A DNA stretch of 64,000 nucleotides from Craspedostauros australis (Eukaryota; Bacillariophyta; Bacillariophyceae; Mastogloiales; Achnanthaceae). Of this stretch, positions 33,801 to 43,300 are shown piece by piece. The notes beneath the pieces were generated by a model. It worked only from the letters and a program-made list of their open reading frames with translations. It ran no database searches and was not told the DNA's origin. Made by a program: the position numbers and the translations under genes. The stretch lies in the NCBI GenBank assembly GCA_026770025.1, contig JAMXDE010000003.1, forward strand, positions 2,294,001-2,358,000, in the 5' to 3' direction. Within the stretch, counting starts at the first letter, position 1. The number at the start of each line of letters is the position of its first letter.

Positions 33801-36800
33801 CGGTGACTCTATAGTAGGGTCAGGTACCGGGGACTCATAGGGAGCTCCCTCTGTCGAAGACATTTGCTTGTTGGCTCCCTCTGAAGCTGGCATCGGAGGG
33901 GCGAGAGTTTCACTCATGAGATCCGGGATCTGTTGTGTCGTTGGTTGCGACTCTTTCGCCAATACCTGTGGCGCTCTTTCACGGATGGTTCGTTGGTTTC
34001 GCGCCTCAGTTATCGGTGGTGGAGTATTATCGTCGTTGCGTTGTAACCGGTTGTGGTCTCGCGTGTCTGATGCGAAGGTGTCGTCCTGCTCCATTGATTC
34101 CACATCGTCGTCATCAAATGGATATTGAAAGGTGGTGTCACCAAACATGCGAGTCCATTCTTCCGATTGATAGCTTGGAAGTTGCTTCAAGTCGGTAGCA
34201 ATTGTTGCGAACCAGTCGTCGAACACAACATGGAACTGAGGTGTGATCGAACCTGTCCGTGGTGATAGGACCAGGGGTACGGTTGAAGCATGCTTCGTGG
34301 AGAGACCCATGTTCACGTATCTCTCTCCTCTTGGTTCCCATCGGGGTATCTTGCGCCCGTCGGCCAGTGCTTTGTTAAGGACATAGACTGGGCTGCCCCA
34401 TACGTGCAGGTTATGAAGTTGCTTGAGGGGGAGACGAATGCGTGACAGAACATCGTAAGGTGTGAGGCCTGTGGCGGGGTTAGGCACGCGATTGTAGATA
34501 TACGCGGCATGCACTACGGCCATTGGCCACAGTTGAGCGTCGAACATTGTTGGCCAATGAATGCTTTGATGCATCATCATGGTTCGGGCCATTGATACAA
34601 TTGTTCGAATGCTTCGTTCGGCGATTCCATTGTGATGATGAGCGCCGACGCCTGCGAATCGATGGACTTGATGGAATATCTCAAGGTGCTTGGAGTATTC
34701 GGGTGAGGTGAAGGTAGTTGCGTTATCTGATAGGTAGGATCGCACGGGGACTCCCACATCTCGACACATTAGTTCGAACCGTTCCTTGGCCTCAAGGGTA
34801 GCGTGTGTGGTTAGCGCTGCTACTGGTTCCACATGAATGTATCCGGAGGCGTGATCGACGAAGATGGCTCCGCCTTTGTACATTTCGTTTGGATCACCTT
34901 TGCCTCGTCCTGAGAAGAGGCGTCCTGGTGTTCGACCGACGAAGTGGTCCACTGATACTTGTTGTCCTGGGAACAAGTGGTCGGTGCGCAAAACTCCTTG
35001 TTTGTCACGAACGACATGTTGGGTTATTCCTGGTGAAGGGCGACGGTGCAGCTTTCCGAATTGACATGCGGCGCAGAGGGGAAGGCTCGTGACCTTTGCC
35101 GCAGCTGTGTGCATCTTTCTAGACGATTCTGACCCAGTGAGTGCACCCGAACGCAGCAGGAACTTCACTCGACTGAAGGATAAGTGTCCGAGACGATAGT
35201 GCCACCGAAGAAGTTCCTTTTGCGGTTGGGTGAGGTTCACGTTGTGGTCCGACACGGTAGAGACGATGGACGTTAGTGCAGCTGGTACATCATGGATGTT
35301 GTCGGCGCTGTAGCCGACGGATGTTGGCAACCTTGTGGATTTCTTGTAGTTCGCTACGATTGCATTGCGATCGTCGCTTCCCAGGATTCCGCTGAGTTTG
35401 CAGGAGGACTTGTCGAATACGATCGTTTCTCCCTGATACTCATCGAGAAGACTGGAAGTGCTGATTAGCTTGACCTTCGATTCGGGTACATGGAAAGCAG
35501 GCAGTCGCAATTTGCGAGGGCTTCCAGTCACATCAAGAACATACCACTCGACAGTTCCCAACGCATTCACTTGGATTTTCTTGAGGAACCCGTTAAGAAA
35601 GGTCGGTCTTGGTGGAGGACTTGGAGTAGAACAGAAATCGTTGAGGTCATTTGTCACAGAGATTGACGCTCCGCTGTCCCATACAAGTTCGAATGGAGCA
35701 TCGGGCGAGAGATAACTCTCAGCTTTAGCTGGAGATGCGAAAGCATTGCGATTGGTGAAATAGGATGCTAGACCTTGCAGAGTGAGTAGTGCGGGCATGT
35801 CATTGTCACATTGTTGTTTTTGATTTCGATCATACATCAAGTCGATTCCGCGAGTTGGGTACAAGCTCCAGAGGTTTCGTGAGATGGATGAGGTGCGACC
35901 TTCCTGGCGGGGCAATTTTGCAGTCGTGAATGGTTGGTTTTTACCATAAGTGGAAGTTTTCGACTGGTTCCAGTAACGACGTTTTGATCTGTGATTGCGA
36001 GTTTTGGTCCGGGCCTGGGGGCGCCACACACGTTTTGTTCGTGGGGATTTTCCTTTCGACACGTTTACGGGTTTGGGTCCATCTTGGTCGAGACTTTCCA
36101 TCACAAGGTCGTAGAGACTGCGTTTCACAGCCCCATTGAAGTGTATGGGACGTTTGTGCACTTGCTTGAACCGTTCCTTGACTCGTGCCTTGTTATAGGC
36201 TAAATCAGTAGAGTTGATTAAGTTGGGTCTTCGTGGAACGTTCGTGTGGAGGAGGAGTAGAGTTACGGCGATTAGCATCCAGGCATTAGCTGCCGCGATG
36301 TACCACCCATACTCTACTCCGATGGTGATTACTTGGAGTGAAGCGAAGAGGAGAACCATTCCAACGATGCTACCGAAGTAGTTGAAGGAGGTGAAGAGGT
36401 TCCAGATGAGGGACCACCAGGTGTCTTCGTCTTGGCTGGAGGCGGCTGTGAAGCATGTCCAAGCAGCCATGTCGATGGAGAGGTTGTCCTGTTTGGGAAC
36501 GTTCTTGCCCTTTGCCTTCGCCTTGAACTTGAAGTTGTCCTGGTGGCTCTCGGTGTTGTGCGAGAGACGCCAGCGGCGGCACTTGGCGCACCACATGAAC
36601 GTCTTGTCGTTGACAAGCTTGCGTTGTGGCTCACCGGGCTTGGGAGCTTTGGACGACCAGCCCTGACCGGCGTTGCGTTTGGCGTCGCGTTCCTTGGGCT
36701 TCTTGAAGTTGTTTCTCTTTCCATCGTTCTTGGAGAAACCCTTGTGTTGCTCGAGAACGTTGGCGCTTGGATTCTGGACGACGTTGTTGGCGTACGAGTA

Positions 36801-38111
36801 CTTGGGCACGTTGCTATCTCTGGTACGCCTGATGGCATGCCAGCGATTTCCGCGCACTTCGTTTTCGTACGACGCCTCGGCCTTGTTACAGATAGCCATC
36901 CATGTGAGGTCTTTTGCAGCAAGCTGGGGGCGAGCGTGCTCGTACGTGAAGACAGGGAGACGCATGAGGATTTCCTCAAGGTCATCCTTCATCACATAGA
37001 GAGGACGTCGGTACTGTTCACCAGACCGGATCTGTCCTCCCGCTTGGAGGAAGGCATCGAGGATCGTTCGGAGGAGACGGAGGTCGAAGCGACCAGCATC
37101 GTCGAGGCGCTTGCAGAGAGCACGAAGGTGGACCGCCATGAGACCAACGTTCTCGTTTGGAAAACGTCTGCAGTTGACTTCACGGATCTTGGCTGCGAGG
37201 GCGTCTTGTTCATCCAAGGAGTTGGCGGAGTTGCTGTTCATGAACTCAACGAAGAGAGTGATGAAGTTATCGTGGAACTTCGGCTCAATTCGGTTCATGA
37301 GCTGGTCTTCGAGGACTGGATCAAGACTGTCACGGAAGAACACTGCGGCCGTCCAGTTGTTCTGGACGTCGTAGTGATCCCACTTCAGATGGTACTCGTT
37401 GAAGTGCTTGGTGGCATCTTCAAGAGTGAAAGCGGCTGGAGAGTCAAGCACACAAGTCATCTCTGACTCTGCGTTGCTGTCAGCGATGTACGCCATGGTG
37501 AGGAGTCCAGTTTTGGCCATGTGGTTACGCACCAGGCGGATGAACTGCTGGATGTTGCCTCCCTTCTTGAACTTGTCTGAGAGTCCTTGCTCTCGCTTGG
37601 ACTGGTTGGTGGAGTCAGCACCGTTGTGGAGAATTCTCTGTTGTTGAGAGTTGGTCCACCTGGTCTGTGACTCGTCTTGGAGGCCGGTCCACGACGCATT
37701 TGGTGCGCCTGCGGTCCAGGGTACCCAGTTGCGTCCTTGCTTGAGGATACCTCCCATGATGGGAACGGTTGGTTTCCCAGAGAGGTCGTCGTCGTCGTCT
37801 TCGCTGTCCTCGTCTGACTTTCTGCTCTTCTTGGGCATGGGTGTTTCCATGTCGAAGAGGCTGTCATCGAGGAAGGACTGGTCCGTCCGAGCTCGTGTGG
37901 CGCCGACTGATCGGCTACGCCCGAGACCGGAACGGCTTGGTGTCGTGGTGGCTGTTGCTGCTGCTTGGGCAGTGGCTACAGCCGCGTTCGCTGCTTCTGC
38001 AGCGGCTTCGGCCGCCAACGTCGCCTGTGTGAGGCGGGCGTTCTCGACCGTGATCGCTTCGAGCTGCGCTTGCAGCTCTTCCAGCGTGGCAGGGGTTGTC
38101 TCTTCCGCCAT
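30867..38111 (-). CDS. Copia gag-pol polyprotein (complete)
   Basis: 2414 residues from an ATG with no internal stop. Gag covers roughly residues 1-570: an Ala/Glu-rich coiled start, acidic DEDSEDDDDD, then helical capsid-like sequence and a single Cys/His cluster (MWCAKCRRWRLSHNTESH). Two hydrophobic segments follow at about 575-625. The protease DSGA is at about 811. The integrase has its zinc region (WHYRLGHLS...CAACQFG, about 965-1015) and a DDE core with Asp in VSVDHF (about 1053), Asp in LSDNAT (about 1130) and Glu in IAERSIR (about 1164). A Pro/Glu/Thr-rich linker leads to the RT with IDFTNAF (about 2003) and VLYVDDAG (about 2083). RNase H has YVDADF (about 2251), STMESEY and TKHFLTKWHF, ending SKIMGW. 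It should make particles, copy RNA and integrate DNA. Confidence 0.97.
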   Translation of the reverse strand: MAEETTPATLEELQAQLEAITVENARLTQATLAAEAAAEAANAAVATAQAAATATTTPSRSGLGRSRSVGATRARTDQSFLDDSLFDMETPMPKKSRKSDEDSEDDDDDLSGKPTVPIMGGILKQGRNWVPWTAGAPNASWTGLQDESQTRWTNSQQQRILHNGADSTNQSKREQGLSDKFKKGGNIQQFIRLVRNHMAKTGLLTMAYIADSNAESEMTCVLDSPAAFTLEDATKHFNEYHLKWDHYDVQNNWTAAVFFRDSLDPVLEDQLMNRIEPKFHDNFITLFVEFMNSNSANSLDEQDALAAKIREVNCRRFPNENVGLMAVHLRALCKRLDDAGRFDLRLLRTILDAFLQAGGQIRSGEQYRRPLYVMKDDLEEILMRLPVFTYEHARPQLAAKDLTWMAICNKAEASYENEVRGNRWHAIRRTRDSNVPKYSYANNVVQNPSANVLEQHKGFSKNDGKRNNFKKPKERDAKRNAGQGWSSKAPKPGEPQRKLVNDKTFMWCAKCRRWRLSHNTESHQDNFKFKAKAKGKNVPKQDNLSIDMAAWTCFTAASSQDEDTWWSLIWNLFTSFNYFGSIVGMVLLFASLQVITIGVEYGWYIAAANAWMLIAVTLLLLHTNVPRRPNLINSTDLAYNKARVKERFKQVHKRPIHFNGAVKRSLYDLVMESLDQDGPKPVNVSKGKSPRTKRVWRPQARTKTRNHRSKRRYWNQSKTSTYGKNQPFTTAKLPRQEGRTSSISRNLWSLYPTRGIDLMYDRNQKQQCDNDMPALLTLQGLASYFTNRNAFASPAKAESYLSPDAPFELVWDSGASISVTNDLNDFCSTPSPPPRPTFLNGFLKKIQVNALGTVEWYVLDVTGSPRKLRLPAFHVPESKVKLISTSSLLDEYQGETIVFDKSSCKLSGILGSDDRNAIVANYKKSTRLPTSVGYSADNIHDVPAALTSIVSTVSDHNVNLTQPQKELLRWHYRLGHLSFSRVKFLLRSGALTGSESSRKMHTAAAKVTSLPLCAACQFGKLHRRPSPGITQHVVRDKQGVLRTDHLFPGQQVSVDHFVGRTPGRLFSGRGKGDPNEMYKGGAIFVDHASGYIHVEPVAALTTHATLEAKERFELMCRDVGVPVRSYLSDNATTFTSPEYSKHLEIFHQVHRFAGVGAHHHNGIAERSIRTIVSMARTMMMHQSIHWPTMFDAQLWPMAVVHAAYIYNRVPNPATGLTPYDVLSRIRLPLKQLHNLHVWGSPVYVLNKALADGRKIPRWEPRGERYVNMGLSTKHASTVPLVLSPRTGSITPQFHVVFDDWFATIATDLKQLPSYQSEEWTRMFGDTTFQYPFDDDDVESMEQDDTFASDTRDHNRLQRNDDNTPPPITEARNQRTIRERAPQVLAKESQPTTQQIPDLMSETLAPPMPASEGANKQMSSTEGAPYESPVPDPTIESPDQRTLQPQFDSPLRESPISGPATPLPPSDPTPTETGSMTPIMPKLEPTPVRPRSTRNRKQPKRFTYARMGGKAAWLDDEDTDDYYFCPAVATLEEIEQATTPRELHPDSSSIITFSQAVVDCLHTIEPLQREGSDSLSIDLHQFKVDAHYLLRRLRGRFNTLNPQPTNIVLPTFAPKPAKAEEASINMADWWQPDPDDMVEEGPTPFQDVYEDFYSDMERHFEVDLHCEIRCDDLRRQATDYAVGQFVNRLSAFIRTGIMNPSFDAFDYMSSAKPEPWSYQDPEYLMMKGFLPPESRISGNTFFKRTRSVWNAISENHRYRLAFELLRRQVTTIRPGPWPQPSAFEVEKFVQGMIETNTAPLKMAPATRVSDKIGSTLEVDPSSILDTATCIPEHAWANIEQHAYAVSIIEPQRDSTNFPTYVDGHMMSYFATGGDLDIAERSSTYKASSNDPDTLSFDEAIRDDNKDEWMQAAEKEIKALTEKGTWEEIQKADVVNDRIFPGTWVFRRKRLPDGTIKKYKGRWCCRGDLMNEDASTYAPVVAWSSVRIFLSTSIVMGWTTTSIDFTNAFVQASIHKPVHLHLPRGFKSSKGPNTCLRLRKSLYGLTIAPRLWYEHLIRALITVGFTACDQEQCLFIKRNIMIVLYVDDAGIASKTKKDADDFIASMRELGFELTQEGSFTEFLGIELCRDPKADTVHLRQPGLIKKVLETTKMSNCNPCPVPTTQLALGQCKNEPAMNEKWNYRSVVGMLLYLTTNTRPDLAFAVSQVARFGHDPRRSHAKAVKRIMRYLKHTETMGTIVRPTGQLDLKCYVDADFAGLYQREDSKDPVSVKSRTGYLITLGGCPLIWKSKLQTEIALSTMESEYAALSLAMRTLIPIQQLIRQVINNAGTDMPLHTNLQCTVFEDNQACISLATNHQPTARTKHFLTKWHFFWYWVKAGFICIQHIATPEQLADIFTKGLSIAVFEYLRSKIMGW

Positions 38112-38530
38112 GATGGATAGCGGGGACTTCTCGAGTAGTCTTCAGACGTCGAGGGGATCGATCTGTTTGCCTTTTCTTGCTCTTGCTCGACTTCACTTCG
38201 TTGAGAAGGTGTGCACTGAAGTTCGATGCAGGCTTTGAGAGGCTCGTACTCGGTCAGCGAGTGCGGGTATAGCTTGCTTTAGCAGAGGCTACTGAAGCTC
38301 GACCTTGGGTCGCTTACCTTCAGCTGGGACTTTTGTCCTCTTGAGTGGCTCGATTTTCGAGCGTTGGGAGTCTGATTTCAAATCAGATGCATACGATGAG
38401 GACTTCGTCCTTTGTTGGAGGCTCGGTCTGCGAGCTGTGCCTTTTGGCTTGGTCTCAGAGAGACTCTTGCGATCGGTTGGCAGAGGAAGATTCTTGGTGG
38501 AGTTGATTTGACTTGAGAGTATTTGGCAAC

Positions 38531-38545
38531 CACTCGCAGCTACCA
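38531..38545 (-). promoter_or_regulatory. Primer-binding site, probably initiator tRNA-Met
   Basis: On the minus strand, TGGTAGCTGCGAGTG follows the 5' LTR, sharing its last base. The implied tRNA 3' end is CGCAGCUACCA, with U72 and A73 before CCA. This fits the A1-U72 pair that marks eukaryotic initiator tRNA-Met. The PBS call is from position and the TGG start; the tRNA identity is inference. Confidence 0.75.
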
Positions 38546-39232
38546 GTTAGGATTCGGGCGTAGTCGGCGCGAATCGGTGGAGGATGTCTCTTGAATCTGC
38601 CAGCTTCGGGATAGCCGTGTGATGCAGTTCAAGAGAGGTGTACTGATTGAAGAGTTGTTACTGTAACGATGAGTAGATGAGTGCTTTGTAGCTAATCCTT
38701 GTCTGTGTTTATTATGAGTTAGCTTGTAGTGTTAGTAGGGTGAAGAAACGATGCCACACAACTTGGCGAGACCCTGCACTGATGTACTTGGTTCAGTGCT
38801 ACAGGGTATACAGTCATTACAGCGCCTTGCTCTCCACATACGTAGATACACTGCAGTGTAGATCATGGCATGTGGCAGTGACGACCATGAAGCAGTGGCT
38901 GTGGTTGGAGCTGGCTCTCGGATTCCATTGTTTGAGTTGAAGCAGGTTGGATACACGCGTTAAGACCACGGCAGTGGTGCAGTAGTCATCAGCATGGAGG
39001 GAATCAAAGTATGTTGTAGTAAAAGGATCTGAGGAGCATATAGTTCCCAAGGTGGGATGTGAGTCAGGTTGGTCATGTTTGGGTCATGATGGATTCGTGA
39101 ATGGAGGAGAGAAAGGAGGAGAAAAGATTTGGTGGTCGATCAAGTCGGAAGATTTCGCGCCAAAACCAAGAATTTCTCCCATCAGGTTGATACCGTGTTC
39201 GGTAATAGTCTGTCCCTCATTGAATCTCAACT
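38545..39232 (-). repeat. 5' LTR of the copia element
   Basis: Identical partner of 30096-30783. It should hold the element's promoter, but I could not place a TATA box with confidence. Confidence 0.97.
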
Positions 39233-39237
39233 GGGGG
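39233..39237. repeat. Target site duplication, right copy (GGGGG)
   Basis: Matches 30091-30095. Joining the two flanks restores an uninterrupted pre-insertion sequence around one GGGGG. Confidence 0.85.
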
Positions 39238-40386
39238 AATGCACCCGCAACACATCACGAGCAAAGTGCCCTGACTCGGCATCAACACCTATGGAAGTCG
39301 TGTCACCAACTCCGGATCTCATTAAGTAATTGCATCGAACGGGATCCAATTCGGAACGGATTGCGTTGATAAAACCAAACGAACTAGGTGGCGGCAACGC
39401 TTCTCTTTATTCTTGGGGGCATTGAACCTCGAATGGCTAAAAAGACCTTCCGTATCGGTACTGGTTGTGCTTACTCTGCTTAATGCAATGGTCCAGATTG
39501 ATATTGAACACGGCGGTTGGACGTGAAACGGTGTAAAAACACTTGCAAACGAAGTGAAATGCGCGCCAAAACACAATCCGGTGTGGGAGCTTCAAGGGAA
39601 ACCAATTTTCCTTTTTGTTTGCGCGCACGCGAGGTGACAGGCGGGAGAAAGAACCATCGAGGAGCAACATGGAACAACGGGAGGAGTGGAAGGAGATGCG
39701 CGTTCAAGTAGAGCGAAGTTGCGGTTTGCTTCTCCCTACCTTCCCCGTTTCGCACCTGTCAGCTTCCTCCCTTGCCATCAAGGAGAGGAGTCTGTTCAGG
39801 ACGCCTTCGTCGAAGATCAGCACCCAAGGTGAGTCCATGTCAGGCGGAGGAGCGCCCAACGCGATAGCCATCACAGATCCACGTTGCCGCGAGGGCGCAC
39901 ACTTCCCCAACGCCATTGCTTCTCGTTGCGATCGGTCGCACCTCCTCTCGATCAGTGGCAAACGATCTGCCATCCCGGTCACGCTCGCACACAGACCCAA
40001 GCAATCAAGGGGGTCAGTCAAGCAAGCAAGCAATACAATCCAAACAGAGCAACCAGCCAATAGAATTGCGAATAGGGAGAGTTGTGCAATACTCGTGTTG
40101 AGCAGCGGACGCTGTTGACACAGAAGGTTGAGAGGCGAAGCGAGAAAGTAAGCAACCAACGAGCTGTAGATGTGAATACCTCTGGCTTCTCCTTGTTCGC
40201 AGCTGCTGTTACCGCTGCTGCATTGGCTTTCGCCTGGTTTCTTCATTTGCTACCGCCTTCGAAGTGTTTCCATGCAATTGTTGACACATTCTTGCTCACT
40301 CGCACACCCGCCCACTCACCTGCTGACTCTGCCTCTCTCCTTCTCCAACAGGATCCACTCCCCCACAATCACGAGAGTAGGGCAAC
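39238..40386. other. Intergenic: pre-insertion flank and 5' region of the cyclase gene
   Basis: The first part continues the DNA that was split by the copia insertion. The remainder, with AAGCAAGCAAGC at about 40.02 kb, leads to the cyclase start and is probably promoter and 5' UTR. A 180-codon minus frame (39704-40246) has no recognisable domain. No gene is supported. Confidence 0.5.
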
Positions 40387-43300
40387 ATGGTGTCTCACGC
40401 CACGACCGTCTCGTCAACTGGCGCAGCTGTCTCCCTCCAAGGTGGCACGAACGGCATGAACCGCATGAACGGCGGCAAATCCAACCATCAGAACCATTCT
40501 CCTCGAGCGGAGAGACATCCAGGGCAGGTTGTTGTCATGGAGGGCTTCGACCCATTATCTTCTCCTCGTCGTGCGGATGCCACGTCTTCATCGCAGGCCA
40601 ACCGCGTTCACAATGATATGCACAACAGCAGCAGTAGCAACATGAACCACAACAATAACAATACTAACAGTAACAACAACAACAGCGACAGAGATGTGCA
40701 GGACTACGGCTACGGCGACGACAAGGACCAAGACTCCGACTTCCGATCCGACAACGGACTCTCCCGCTCCAGCAGCAGCGGCGCGCGCAGTGGCAACAAC
40801 GACAGCAGCAGCGCCAGCTTCAGCGTCGCTGGCGAAACGCGCAGGCGTCGCTCCGTGCATCCGGCGCTGGGACGCAAGGAGACGCGCCAGATCAAATGGG
40901 TGCGCATCATCGTCTTCTCGGCCCTCTTCCTGGCCACGGGCACCATCTCCATCATCATCTACGTCACGGGCAGATCGTCCGAACAGGAGGACTTCGAGGA
41001 TGAGATGGTCAACCAGGGAGCGACGGTCCTGGACTCTGTCACGCTCCACTTCCATTCCGCCCTGCGGGCCATGGACCATTTCGCTGTCTCCGTCGTGGCC
41101 GAGCAGAAGCGCATCGACCCCACCGCGTGGCCCAACGTCACCGTGGCCGACTTCGCTCAACGAGCTGGCTCCCTCATGGACTGGGCGCAGCTCTCCGGCC
41201 TCGTCTTTATCCCCAAGGTCACCGCCGACAATCGGGAAGGCTACGAGGCCTACGTCCAGGACAACGTGCAGACTTGGTTGCCGCCCAGCATGGCGTACTA
41301 CAACAGGTCGGACCCGATCACCAAGCAGCCCGTCACGCCCGATTCATTCGTGGCCACCCTGCCGCGCATCCACCGCGTGCAGAACTCGACGCCAGGAACG
41401 CCCGAGGAGGATGCCAACGCTCCCTTCTTCCCGGCCTGGCAGCACGCGCCTCCGATCCCCGGAGTCGTCAACCTCAATTTTGCGGGTTTCGACGAAGCCA
41501 GATCACGCGACGGTCGAAAGCCCCGCTCAACGTCCACCGTCCACTCGGTCGACACGACGCAGACGGCCAAGTTGACGCCCCTGCTGGATGCGGCTTCGCT
41601 CGACAAATCCACGAACGGACAGATTACCAATGCGGCGGTGCTGCGATCGTCGCTGCTCTTTCCTGTCGTGCACGCCAAACAAACCGTCGCGATATTGTGG
41701 GGCACGGTCAATTGGGACGTCTTCCTGCAACCGACCAACCTCTCGCCGGACGCGGCGGGCATGCAGATCGTCCTCACCAACCCCTGCGGCAATGGTTACG
41801 GAGGCGTCGGGGTTCCCATCTACGCCACAGGAGAAGTCGAGACCTCCTACACCTTCTTCATCAACGACGATCTACGGGTCGAATACGAAGGCATTGGCGA
41901 TCGTCACGACTCAGACTTCAACAACCTCAAGTCCGAACTGGATCTCTCCTCGACCGCCAGCGCGGTGGCCCGAGGGAACGGTGGAAGCGCGGCGGTCTTG
42001 AACCCTGATGGTCTTGAGACGGAGCACGAGCTCCGACTCTACTCCGGCATCAAATTCAACGAGACGTTCTGCCCGTTTAATATCCGCGTCTACCCCACGA
42101 GATCCATCCAGCAGGACTTCCTCACCGCCAACCCGCTGGTCTACACGGCCTTGGTCATCGTAGTCTTCATCATCACCTCGCTGGTCTTCCTCGGATACGA
42201 TGTCCTCGTGGAACAGCGACAACGCAAGGTCCTCAAAACGGCCACCAAGTCGCACCAAATCGTCTCGTCCCTCTTCCCCCAGAACGTCCGCGACCGTCTC
42301 TTCCACGAGGGTGACGAGGATGCTCGTAGTCGCAAGAACAACAACGGCGACGACAATGCAGGCGGCAACGAGGAAGGTGCCGGCGTGTCGCTGGGACCCT
42401 TCGTCTCGCAAAAGACCAAACTCAAAGGATTCCTCTCCAAGGAGCAGCAGACATCCTCGTCGAAGCAACCACGCGCCAACGCCGGTGGCGACAATCGCAG
42501 CGTCGCGTCGATGCCTGCCATCGTCGTCAAGTCGAAGCCCATCGCCGACCTCTTTCCACACACCACCGTTCTCTTTGCCGATATTGCCGGTTTCACCGCG
42601 TGGTCCAGCAGTCGCGAACCGAGTCAGGTCAGTTGCAAATATCGTGCTGTGATAGTGTATGGCAATGCCTTTGAACACTGTCGCTCCTTGTGATTTGCCG
42701 CCGATCCATTTTTGGAGTCGGCGTGTATGCGCCAAGCGCAAGATAAACTCATGCGACCCAACTTGGGTTGACGTTGCCCATCTCACACCACCCTCATGTC
42801 ATCTCTGCACACAAAACGTCCACATGTTCATTCTGGCTCCACCTTGCACTTGCTTCCTTTATTCCATGCATTCCAGGTTTTCACGTTGTTGGAGACGCTC
42901 TATGGTTCCTTCGATGGCCTCGCGGAACGTCGGCGTGTCTTCAAGGTCGAAACCATCGGTGACTGTTACGTCGCTGTCACAGGACTTCCGGATCCGCAGG
43001 CCGATCATGCCGTCATCATGGTCAAATTCGCTGGCGACATCCTCGTGCGTATGACCTCCGTCACGAATCAACTGGAGTTGGAGCTCGGTCCCGATACATC
43101 CGACTTGGGCTTGCGCATTGGCATGCATTCCGGTCCTGTCACCGCGGGTGTTCTGAGAGGACAAAAGTCCAGATTCCAGCTCTTCGGTGACACGGTCAAC
43201 ACCGCATCGCGCATGGAAAGCAACGGAAAACCCAACCGAATCCAATGCTCGCAGAGCACTGCTGACTTGCTGGTCGAGGCTGGCAAGAGGAACTGGATCC

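Larger units (their letters stand above)
30096..39232 (-). mobile_element. Complete Ty1/copia LTR retrotransposon, recent insertion
   Basis: A 9137-bp element in minus orientation. It has the 5' LTR 38545-39232, a primer-binding site, one 2414-codon gag-pol frame, a purine tract and the 3' LTR 30096-30783. The LTRs are 688 bp and I find no difference between them. The element is bounded by GGGGG on both sides. Domain order PR-IN-RT-RNase H is the copia order, and every catalytic motif I can check is intact. This points to a young, potentially active copy. The many different plus-strand frames inside it are antisense shadows. Confidence 0.97.

Noticed and set aside
36432..37466. 344-codon plus-strand frame
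   Set aside because: Antisense to the intact copia gag; shadow of its codon bias.
40588..42786. Minus-strand and alternative plus frames (190-293 codons) over the cyclase gene
   Set aside because: They overlap the well-supported receptor frame; arginine- or valine-rich shadows without motifs.
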